Shown here: piece after piece, positions 36,955 through 43,617 of the stretch
Position numbering within the stretch: the first letter of the stretch is position 1
Layout of the letters: every line of letters starts with the position of its first letter
Assembly (NCBI RefSeq): GCF_003387615.1
Contig: NZ_QUNS01000002.1
Span: forward strand, 124,001 to 188,000
Source: Tenacibaculum gallaicum
GTDB taxonomy: Bacteria > Bacteroidota > Bacteroidia > Flavobacteriales > Flavobacteriaceae
DNA: 64,000 nt
Direction: 5' to 3'
Program-made: the position numbers and the translations under genes
Notes under the pieces: generated by a model
The model's database searches: none
What the model saw: only the letters and a program-made list of their open reading frames with translations
Told to the model about the DNA's origin: nothing

Positions 36955-37662
36955 ATGAGTGAAGAAAACTTTCCTGCAGAAACATTCTCAAAATTAGAAG
37001 AGAGAATTAAAGAATTAGAGACTGAAATTGGAATAATTGAAAATAAATTGTTTCCTTTTGAGCAGTCGCTACGAAATGTCATTTCCGATTTATTGATAGA
37101 GGAAAGAGAACTGACTATTTTATACAAGCAACAAAAGAAAGCTAAGAAAGAAAAGCGATTAGCACAAAAGCGAAAAGGTAAAAACTACAAGGAAGTTACT
37201 GATGTTGTTTATATTTCAAAAGAAACAGCAACACAAGAAAAAGTAAATCAAAAAGAGAAGAAAAGATTGTATAAGGAAGCTATGTTGTATGTGCATCCTG
37301 ATAAATTTTCGATGCAAGAAAATGAGCAACTAAAAGCAACTGAAACTACCACAAAACTTATTGAAATATATCAAAAAGGAAGCTTAGAGGAGTTAGAAGC
37401 TTTTCATGCGCATATTTTTAGTGGTAATACAACGATAAGCTTTAATAAAGACATTTCGTTAATTGAGCAAACAACTAAAAGCACTACTTATTTAATAAAA
37501 GAGGTTGAGCGATTAGAAAAAGTATTGAATGACTTATTAGGGAGTTATACGTATAAAGTTTTAGCAACATACAAAAACCCTATGTCATTTGTAGAGGAAT
37601 TGAAAGCCTATTACGATGATAGAATTTTTAAACTTCGTAAACGAACAAGAACAAAAAAATAA
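36955..37662 (+). CDS. J-domain-like coiled-coil protein
   Basis: A 235-aa soluble protein. The N-terminal 75 residues are a charged coiled coil; a compact segment with KRLYKEAMLYVHPDKFSM carries the HPD motif (residues 114-116) of DnaJ J-domains, followed by helices. In J-proteins HPD stimulates DnaK ATPase, but here the position and shortness of the domain are unusual. It starts 12 bp after recQ and is probably cotranscribed. Its function is unknown; a co-chaperone role is an inference from HPD alone. Confidence 0.65.
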   Translation: MSEENFPAETFSKLEERIKELETEIGIIENKLFPFEQSLRNVISDLLIEERELTILYKQQKKAKKEKRLAQKRKGKNYKEVTDVVYISKETATQEKVNQKEKKRLYKEAMLYVHPDKFSMQENEQLKATETTTKLIEIYQKGSLEELEAFHAHIFSGNTTISFNKDISLIEQTTKSTTYLIKEVERLEKVLNDLLGSYTYKVLATYKNPMSFVEELKAYYDDRIFKLRKRTRTKK

Positions 37663-37691
37663 ACCAGAGTTATTAATAACAACTCTGGTTT
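37661..37691. terminator. Bidirectional terminator
   Basis: AAACCAGAGTT and AACTCTGGTTT are perfectly complementary around a 9-nt loop, between the convergent J-domain-like and membrane-protein genes. Confidence 0.85.
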
Positions 37692-37699
37692 ACAGTTGA

Positions 37700-38320
37700 T
37701 TAAGAGCTTTTTAACTCTTCCATTTCTTTAATGATATTGTCGAGCTTAGAAATAAGACTGTGATATAAAACTTTGGTTGAAATGGTATATACAAAATAAC
37801 CAATCATTGCAGTAGCCATAGCCACCATAAGTCCAATCACTAAGATGCCTAAGAAGGAAGTTTCGCTAGAAATATAGTTCGATAAAAAGCTTTGTTCTTT
37901 TACTCCATAGGCCAATGCGAAAATTGATACAATGGCTAGAGGAATAGCAAAAATAAATAACTTTTTTGTGGCTTTAGATACCGAGTTAATTACACTTCTA
38001 TAATTTTTTAAATACGTTAGGTTGTCAGATTTAACATCTATGGTCTTAAATCTTTTTAACAATCTTGTATTAAAGAAGTACAAACTTAAGATTAAAAAAG
38101 CGCCGTAAGCCGCAATAATAGTTTCAGATAAAAGTATACCTCCAATAACTACAATTCCTGCCATAGGAAGTAACCCTTTATTGTCAAACTCGTAGGTTCT
38201 TCTAATCTTGTTAATGACTGATTTAGACTTCTGGTTGTATATATCGTTAATTTTTGGAGCTATTAATGATTGTTCGTCAAGAAAAGCTTCATTCCATCTT
38301 TTTTCAATTGATTTTTCCAT
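37700..38320 (-). CDS. Membrane protein paired with an ECF sigma factor
   Basis: A 206-aa protein with a charged N-terminal cytoplasmic part of about 50 residues, then four predicted membrane helices (MAGIVVIGGILL, AAYGAFLILSLYFF, KLFIFAIPLAIVSIFALAYG, FLGILVIGLMVAMATAMIGYFVY). The start overlaps the end of the upstream sigma-factor gene by 17 nt, so the two are translated together. The position fits an anti-sigma factor with a short N-terminal sigma-binding segment, but no zinc-finger (ZAS) motif is present. Confidence 0.65.
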   Translation of the reverse strand: MEKSIEKRWNEAFLDEQSLIAPKINDIYNQKSKSVINKIRRTYEFDNKGLLPMAGIVVIGGILLSETIIAAYGAFLILSLYFFNTRLLKRFKTIDVKSDNLTYLKNYRSVINSVSKATKKLFIFAIPLAIVSIFALAYGVKEQSFLSNYISSETSFLGILVIGLMVAMATAMIGYFVYTISTKVLYHSLISKLDNIIKEMEELKSS

Positions 38321-38786
38321 CTAATAATAATTTTAATTGTTTTTTAATTCTGTTAATACGTACTGCAATATTGTTAGCACTAGTTCCAATAATTGCAGCA
38401 ATTTCTTTGTAAGGATTTTCTTCTAAATGCAGTAAAATTATCGCTCTGTCGACTTCAGATAATTTTTTAATAGCATCATATAACAAGTTTAAATCTTCGT
38501 TTTGAAAAGCTTTATTATCTTCCGATAAATTGGGAGTTTTCTCTAATGTGTATTCTTTTTTAGAGTTCCTTTTAGCTAAGGTTAAACATACGTTTAGCGT
38601 AATTCGGTAAATCCAAGTAGACCATTTAGACTTGTTCTGAAAGGCATTTCTACTTTTCCATATCTGTAAACAAGCCTCTTGATAAAAGTCTTCAAAATCT
38701 TCTTGAGAGTCTGTATATGCTCTGCATATTTTAATAATTATACCCGCATGTGGTAGAATTGATGTTATATAAAAATCGTTACTCAA
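38304..38786 (-). CDS. ECF RNA polymerase sigma factor
   Basis: A 160-aa sigma-70 family protein. Region 2 is FEDFYQEACLQIWKSRNAF with WSTWIYRITLNVCLTLAKRN; region 4 is LSEVDRAIILLHLEENPYKEIAAIIGTSANNIAVRINRIKK with a clear helix-turn-helix (hyphenless here, about 40 residues). No tail domain is seen. It differs from the SigZ-like factor at 820-1359. The overlapping downstream gene encodes a four-TM protein, the likely regulator of its activity. No promoter was recognised. Confidence 0.88.
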   Translation of the reverse strand: MSNDFYITSILPHAGIIIKICRAYTDSQEDFEDFYQEACLQIWKSRNAFQNKSKWSTWIYRITLNVCLTLAKRNSKKEYTLEKTPNLSEDNKAFQNEDLNLLYDAIKKLSEVDRAIILLHLEENPYKEIAAIIGTSANNIAVRINRIKKQLKLLLDGKIN

Positions 38787-38871
38787 AATTTGGTTTTCTT
38801 AATATGTATTCTGAAAAGTAAAATTATTACAAGAGATTAAAGGAAAAATTAAAATATTTTATTTTCAATAA

Positions 38872-38904
38872 TTACTGAAAGTTTAATAATTTATTATATA
38901 TTTG
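38872..38904 (+). promoter_or_regulatory. Promoter and candidate operator of the GbsR-type regulator gene
   Basis: TATATTTG (38897-38904) fits the -7 box, 4 nt before the ATG (38909). Just upstream, TTACTGAAAGTTTAATAA (38872-38889) shares its core with the sequence before the downstream operon (39443-39459), suggesting autoregulation. Confidence 0.5.
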
Positions 38905-38908
38905 CTGT

Positions 38909-39415
38909 ATGAAATTAGAAGACGCAAAATTAAAATACATTCATACTTGGGGAAGTTTAGCTACTAGTTGGGGAATAAACAAAACGATGGCGCAAGTACA
39001 TGCGTTATTGTTAGTTTCAACAAAGCCGCTTTCTGCCGATGAAATTATGGAAATCTTAAAAATTTCTAGAGGTAATGTAAATATGAATGTTCGTGCTTTG
39101 ATTGATTGGGGGATTGTAAACAAAGAATTTGTAGTTGGAGAACGAAAAGAGTTTTTTGTAGCTGATAAAGATATTTGGGAATTGTTCAAGCAGGTAACAA
39201 AAGAGCGAAAAAAAAGAGAGATTGAGCCTGTATTAAAAGTACTGGAAGAATTGCAAGAAGATGTTAAAGAAAATTCTGAAGAAACGGAAGCCTTTAAAAA
39301 AGTGATGAATGATTTATCATCTGTAACCAAAACGGTAAACGGTATTTTAGAAAATGCTATTAAAGCTGATGAGCATTGGTTGTTATCAAACTTTACCAAA
39401 ATGATAAAAAAGTAA
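38909..39415 (+). CDS. GbsR/MarR family transcriptional regulator
   Basis: A 168-aa DNA-binding protein. A winged helix spans about residues 25-85 (AQVHALLLVSTKPLSADEIMEILKISRGNVNMNVRALIDWGIV), followed by a helical C-terminal half that probably dimerises. This matches GbsR-type regulators, which in Bacillus respond to choline; the ligand here is unknown. It lies 43 bp before a five-gene operon on the same strand and shares a sequence motif with that operon's upstream region, so it likely controls it. Confidence 0.85.
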   Translation: MKLEDAKLKYIHTWGSLATSWGINKTMAQVHALLLVSTKPLSADEIMEILKISRGNVNMNVRALIDWGIVNKEFVVGERKEFFVADKDIWELFKQVTKERKKREIEPVLKVLEELQEDVKENSEETEAFKKVMNDLSSVTKTVNGILENAIKADEHWLLSNFTKMIKK

Positions 39416-39427
39416 AAAAATTTGAAT

Positions 39428-39459
39428 ACAAACTTTCAAAAATTTCTGAAAATTTAATA
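39428..39459 (+). promoter_or_regulatory. Candidate operator before the DoxX-DUF2071 operon
   Basis: AAACTTTCA (39430-39438) and TGAAAATTT (39447-39455) form an imperfect inverted pair, and TTTCTGAAAATTTAATA repeats the motif before the regulator gene. The site overlaps the likely promoter and touches the ATG at 39459. Confidence 0.45.
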
Positions 39460-39845
39460 TGTGTAAAAAATATATTCATATACTATTTACTTTTTTAATC
39501 GCTAGTGTTTGGTTGATTAATGGACTCTTTTGTAAAGTTTTTAATCTAGTTCCAAGGCATCAAGAAATAGTAGGAAAAATTATAAGTAATAATTATTCAA
39601 GAGAATTAACCCTTGTAATAGGAGTCTTAGAAATAGCAATGGTTGTGTGGATCCTATCAAACTATAAGTCAAAGTTAAATGCAATAACACAGATCGTAAT
39701 TGTTTTAATAATGAATGTAATTGAGTTTATGATTACTTCAGACATATTACTCTGGGGTAAGCTTAATATAGTTTTTGCTGCTTTGTTTGTATTTATAGTT
39801 TATATAAATGAATTTAAGTTAAATCCTAAAAATACTGTAGCATGA
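39459..39845 (+). CDS. DoxX-like family membrane protein
   Basis: A 128-aa protein with four membrane helices. The pattern SVWLINGLFCKVFNLVPRHQEIVGKI with ELTLVIGVLEIAMVVWILS fits the DoxX-like family 3 group (recognition from memory). It is the first gene of a five-gene operon; its stop overlaps the next start as ATGA. Family function is not established. Its pairing with DUF2071 proteins here may be meaningful, since these families are often neighbours. Confidence 0.75.
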   Translation: MCKKYIHILFTFLIASVWLINGLFCKVFNLVPRHQEIVGKIISNNYSRELTLVIGVLEIAMVVWILSNYKSKLNAITQIVIVLIMNVIEFMITSDILLWGKLNIVFAALFVFIVYINEFKLNPKNTVA

Positions 39846-40579
39846 AAGAGATACTAAAAAATCATCCATTTGCTGTTGAAGCATTTTTTGAAACTTCAAT
39901 TGTTACAACTTTTGCAATACCAAAGGAACATTTAGAAGGCTTTATTCCTGAATGTTTGGACTTAGATACTTTTAATAATCAGTGGGCTTTTTTAGCAGTA
40001 GCTATGGTACAAACTAAAAATTTGAGACCAAAAGGATTTCCGAAAGTTTTAGGGAATGACTTCTTTTTAATTGGCTATCGCATTTTTGTGAGATATACCA
40101 ATTCAAAAGGAAGAAAATTAAGAGGACTGTATATTTTAAAATCGGAAACGAATAGTAAAAGAATGGAGATAGCCGGAAATTTATTTACTCATTATAACTA
40201 CACAACTTCTGATATTGAGCAGACTAAACTAGGTAGTAAAATAAGTATTAGTTCAAAAAAGTCAGATTTTAAAATAGTGTTTAAGAATCAAGCAAGTGAT
40301 GTGTCATTACCAAAGTTTTCGCCTTTTTCTGATTGGAAAGAAGCAAGGCGCTTTGCGGGGCCTTTACCATTTACTTTTGCATATAATAAGCCTAAAGAAG
40401 AAGTATTAATAATTGAAGGAGTAAGAAATAATTGGAAACCAAAGCCTATTGAAATTGTCGATTATAATTTTTCATTTATAAAAGACCTTGGATTAAAAAA
40501 TGTGAGAGTTGCTAACTCATTTATTATTAAAAACGTTCCATACTGCTGGAAAAAAGGGAAAATTGAATTATGGAAATAA
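39842..40579 (+). CDS. DUF2071-like (acetoacetate-decarboxylase-fold) protein, first copy
   Basis: A 245-aa soluble protein. AVEAFFETSIVTTFAIPKEHLEGFIPECLDL and the following NQWAFLAVAMVQTKNLRPKGFP, FFLIGYRIFVRY and RKLRGLYILKSETNS fit the DUF2071/YqjF-like superfamily with an acetoacetate decarboxylase-type fold. The likeness to the second copy (41745-42437) is distant. No lysine nucleophile could be assigned. It overlaps both neighbours (4 nt and 10 nt), so translation is coupled. Confidence 0.65.
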   Translation: MKEILKNHPFAVEAFFETSIVTTFAIPKEHLEGFIPECLDLDTFNNQWAFLAVAMVQTKNLRPKGFPKVLGNDFFLIGYRIFVRYTNSKGRKLRGLYILKSETNSKRMEIAGNLFTHYNYTTSDIEQTKLGSKISISSKKSDFKIVFKNQASDVSLPKFSPFSDWKEARRFAGPLPFTFAYNKPKEEVLIIEGVRNNWKPKPIEIVDYNFSFIKDLGLKNVRVANSFIIKNVPYCWKKGKIELWK

Positions 40580-41328
40580 GAAGAAGAAAGTTTCAAGGAG
40601 TATTAAATATACTTAGTTTCAATAGGCACTTTTATTACATTGGCTTAATAGCTTTATTAGCGGTTGTTTTGGGACACTATTTATTTAGCTACAATGATTA
40701 CCTAAAGTGGTTTTTAGTTGTAATTATTATATACGGATTGTTAGCTCCCTTGCTAGTCTCTGTTTATGTATATGATTTTTCGAAATACTATGATTTTAAA
40801 TGGGTAGATAATATTAACTTAAAAGGTAATAATAACCTTGTGAATATTAACGCAGGTTTTGATGAGACTAGTTTCATTCTAAAAAACAAGTTTCAATCAT
40901 CAAATTTGCAGGTTTTCGACTTTTACAATCAAACAAGGCATACTGAACAGGCCATAAAAAGAGCAAGAAAAGTGAGTAGGGTATACCAAGCCACTAAATT
41001 GATTAGTACAAGTAAAATTCCATTAAAAGATTCATCTGTTGACATTTTGTTTTTACTCTCTGCAGCTCATGAAGTGAGGTCTAATGAGGAGAAAGAACTT
41101 TTTTTTAATGAATGTTCTAGGGTTTTAAAAAAAGGAGGAAAAGTTTTGGTCGTAGAGCATTTGAGAGATTTACCTAACTTTTTAGCTTTTACAGTAGGGT
41201 TCATGCATTTCTTTTCAAGAAAAACTTGGATGAGTGTATTTGGCAAAGCTAACCTCAAACTAGAAGAAGAGATAAAATTCACACCGTTTATGTCGGTTTT
41301 TGTTCTTGAAAAAAATAATAAAAAATAA
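40570..41328 (+). CDS. Membrane-anchored SAM-dependent methyltransferase
   Basis: A 252-aa protein. Two hydrophobic helices near the N-terminus (FYYIGLIALLAVVLGHYLF and WFLVVIIIYGLLAPLLVSVY) tether it to the membrane. The class I methyltransferase core follows: a divergent motif I (LVNINAGFDETSF in place of a VLDxGxGxG), VDILFLLSAAHEV as post-I/motif II, and ECSRVLKKGGKVLVVEHLRD as motif III, as in UbiE-like enzymes. The substrate is probably hydrophobic. It is the third gene of the operon and overlaps the DUF2071 gene by 10 nt. Confidence 0.78.
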   Translation: MEIRRRKFQGVLNILSFNRHFYYIGLIALLAVVLGHYLFSYNDYLKWFLVVIIIYGLLAPLLVSVYVYDFSKYYDFKWVDNINLKGNNNLVNINAGFDETSFILKNKFQSSNLQVFDFYNQTRHTEQAIKRARKVSRVYQATKLISTSKIPLKDSSVDILFLLSAAHEVRSNEEKELFFNECSRVLKKGGKVLVVEHLRDLPNFLAFTVGFMHFFSRKTWMSVFGKANLKLEEEIKFTPFMSVFVLEKNNKK

Positions 41329-41336
41329 AAATTACT

Positions 41337-41732
41337 ATGGAAGTTCATTTAAAGATTATAGGATATTTGTTAATGCTTTTGGCTTTAATACATGTTGTTT
41401 TTCCTAAATATTTTAATTGGAAAGATGAGTTAAAGGATCTTAGTTTAATGAATAAACAAATGATGATGGTTCATACTTTTTTTATTGCACTAACAGTGTT
41501 TTTAATGGGAAGTATTTTAGTGTTAGAAAGTAGGGAATTGATAGAGACAAATCTGGGAAGAAAAATTATACTTGGTTTTGCAGTTTTTTGGTCTATTAGA
41601 TTATTTATACAGTTATTCGTGTATTCTCCAGAATTGTGGAGAGGTAAAAAACTTGAAACAACTATTCACGTTTTTTTTACATGTTTTTGGGTATATATAA
41701 GTGCAGTAACTTGGAATATATGGTTTAATTAA
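41337..41732 (+). CDS. Four-TM membrane protein of unknown family
   Basis: A 131-aa protein with four hydrophobic helices (IIGYLLMLLALIHVVFP, VHTFFIALTVFLMGSIL, IILGFAVFWSIRLFIQLF, HVFFTCFWVYISAVTW). No conserved motif was recognised. It starts 8 bp after the methyltransferase gene and ends 12 bp before the second DUF2071 gene, so it belongs to the same operon. A role as a membrane partner is possible. Confidence 0.7.
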   Translation: MEVHLKIIGYLLMLLALIHVVFPKYFNWKDELKDLSLMNKQMMMVHTFFIALTVFLMGSILVLESRELIETNLGRKIILGFAVFWSIRLFIQLFVYSPELWRGKKLETTIHVFFTCFWVYISAVTWNIWFN

Positions 41733-41744
41733 AAATGAAATTAT

Positions 41745-42437
41745 ATGAGTTTTTTAAAAGCAGAATGGCGAAAATTGGTTATGATAAATTATGAGGTTAA
41801 TCCAGAAGTACTAAAAGATTATATACCTAAAGGAACTGAATTAGATTTTTATGAAAACAAATGTTACATAAGTGTTGTAGGGTTTATGTTTTTAAACACA
41901 AAGTTGTTAGGTGTAAAAGTACCTTTTCATACAAATTTTGAAGAAGTCAATCTTCGGTTTTATGTAAAAAGAAAAGAAAAGAGAGGCGTGGTTTTTATAA
42001 AAGAAATAGTACCAAAACCAGCTATAACCTTTGTGGCGAATACTATTTATAAAGAAAACTATCAAACATTACCTATGAAACATAGTTGGATAGAGAAAAG
42101 TGATAAGTTGAAAGTATCGTATCAATGGAACATAAACAAAAAGAGAAATTCGGTTTCAGTTGAAAGTAAATCTAAATCAGCCCCAATTAAACCCTATACT
42201 GAAATTGAATTCATAGCAGAGCATTATTGGGGATATGCTAAGGATAAAAATGGAACAACTGAGTATGAAGTGAAGCATCCAACTTGGAAGTATTATCCAG
42301 TGATAGATTATAAAATAGATGTTGATTTTTCTGCTACTTATGGAGAGCACTTTTCTTTTTTACAGAATCAAAAACCTAGCTCTGTATTTTTACTAGAAGG
42401 TTCTGAAATAAGTGTTGAAAACAAAATAGTTTTATAA
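41745..42437 (+). CDS. DUF2071 (YqjF-type) protein, second copy
   Basis: A 230-aa protein with the full family pattern: FLKAEWRKLVMINYEVNPEVLKDYIPKGTELD, CYISVVGFMFLNTKLLGVKVPFHTNFEEVNLRFYVKR, RGVVFIKEIVPKPAITFVAN, EHYWGYAKD, TEYEVKHPTWKYYPV and FLLEGSEISV. The acetoacetate-decarboxylase fold suggests a small-molecule-binding or enzymatic role, which is not established. It is the last gene of the operon; no clear terminator follows before the convergent M43 gene. Confidence 0.85.
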   Translation: MSFLKAEWRKLVMINYEVNPEVLKDYIPKGTELDFYENKCYISVVGFMFLNTKLLGVKVPFHTNFEEVNLRFYVKRKEKRGVVFIKEIVPKPAITFVANTIYKENYQTLPMKHSWIEKSDKLKVSYQWNINKKRNSVSVESKSKSAPIKPYTEIEFIAEHYWGYAKDKNGTTEYEVKHPTWKYYPVIDYKIDVDFSATYGEHFSFLQNQKPSSVFLLEGSEISVENKIVL

Positions 42438-42485
42438 AATTTTCTGAATGTATTTTGAAAACTAAACTGCTCTATAAGTAATAAG

Positions 42486-43412
42486 TTACCTATTTATTAC
42501 ATTAGAAGTAGTTAAAGTTTTTCTCCTTTCTGCATGTTCAAGCACATATCTCATTCGTTTAATTTGTCCTTTGGTAAATACATTCATACATCTATCGTCA
42601 GTAAGGTTCATATAATTGTTTACAGGAGCAGGTTGTCCGTCACAGGCTTTTGGAATAGCTCCGTCGCAACCGTTAATAGAACTACTTACAGGTGGAGTAT
42701 CTTCAATAAAATCGTCATAGTCATAACAAGGTTTTCCTTCAAGAGCAGCACCCCAAATATGTAATAAGCCTAAAAAATGCCCCATTTCGTGAGTTAACGT
42801 TTTACCAAGATTAATACCTCCAGTAACATCAGATTTTCCAAAGTGATGAACATTAATTAAAATACCATCACCTATGGTTTTTAACTCATCTTCTATTCCA
42901 GGTAAGTTAGTGGTAGGAAAAGAAGCTGTACCAGCAAATGTATTAGGAGCGTATCCGCCATAAACCCAAATATTGATATACTTATTAGGGTTCCAGTATT
43001 CAAACTCAGGAAGCCAATCAAATCTGTCTTTATCACCTCTTATGGGAGTGTTGTCGTAATAATTAATACGGTTAATTCCGTTAGTTGGGTTTCCGTTAGG
43101 GCCTATTTCAGCAAGTTTAAATTGAATAAAAGAATCACCACTAAGCGGGGAGTTGTTTTCTCCTAAAGTACCCGCTACTTTTCTAAAATCGTGATTTAGA
43201 GATTGAATTTGTTCTTTAATACGTTCGGTTGCTAGGTTAAAACCTCCGCCTATATTCTCTCCATCATGTATTATGTGTACGACTACTGGTAAGGTGTATA
43301 CTTCTAAGTTATCTAAAGGAGGTTCTGGGTTTTCTGGTAAATCAATTTTGGATTCACTACTACAAGCAAATAGTAAAGAGAAAAGAGTCGTTATTAAAAA
43401 GATTTTTTTCAT
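42486..43412 (-). CDS. M43 (pappalysin/cytophagalysin) zinc metalloprotease lipoprotein
   Basis: A 308-aa lipoprotein with lipobox SLLFACS. The extended zinc site HEMGHFLGLLHIWG gives three His ligands and the catalytic Glu; the Met-turn is NNYMNLTDDRCM, followed by FTKGQIKRMRYVLEHAERRKTL at the end. These are the marks of M43B cytophagalysins of Bacteroidota, usually secreted or surface proteases. There is no C-terminal sorting (T9SS) domain; the lipid anchor fixes it in the envelope. It is monocistronic. Confidence 0.92.
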   Translation of the reverse strand: MKKIFLITTLFSLLFACSSESKIDLPENPEPPLDNLEVYTLPVVVHIIHDGENIGGGFNLATERIKEQIQSLNHDFRKVAGTLGENNSPLSGDSFIQFKLAEIGPNGNPTNGINRINYYDNTPIRGDKDRFDWLPEFEYWNPNKYINIWVYGGYAPNTFAGTASFPTTNLPGIEDELKTIGDGILINVHHFGKSDVTGGINLGKTLTHEMGHFLGLLHIWGAALEGKPCYDYDDFIEDTPPVSSSINGCDGAIPKACDGQPAPVNNYMNLTDDRCMNVFTKGQIKRMRYVLEHAERRKTLTTSNVINR

Positions 43413-43559
43413 AGAATTAATGGAGTTGTATCAAATTATTGACTAGATGCTATAGAAAGCGAAAGGTTGCGTGCAATTTTTTTATTTAACGTTTTCTTGT
43501 CTTAAAAACAAGAGTTTAAGGAATAGAAACTCTTTAATAAAGAAGACATTTAAAAGTAT

Positions 43560-43593
43560 AAAAAGCCTCACTTAAATTTAAGTGAGGCTTTAA
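43560..43593 (-). terminator. Intrinsic terminator of icmF
   Basis: A perfect palindrome AAAGCCTCACTTAAA/TTTAAGTGAGGCTTT (43562-43591) is followed on the minus strand by a T-run, 25 nt after the icmF stop codon. Confidence 0.88.
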
Positions 43594-43617
43594 ATATTTA
43601 TTTAAAGGCATTGCCTT

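Noticed and set aside
38941..39399. 152-aa ORF antisense to the GbsR-type regulator gene
   Set aside because: Long but Ser/Thr/Phe-rich with no domain; it arises from codon bias of the sense gene, which has a clear winged helix.
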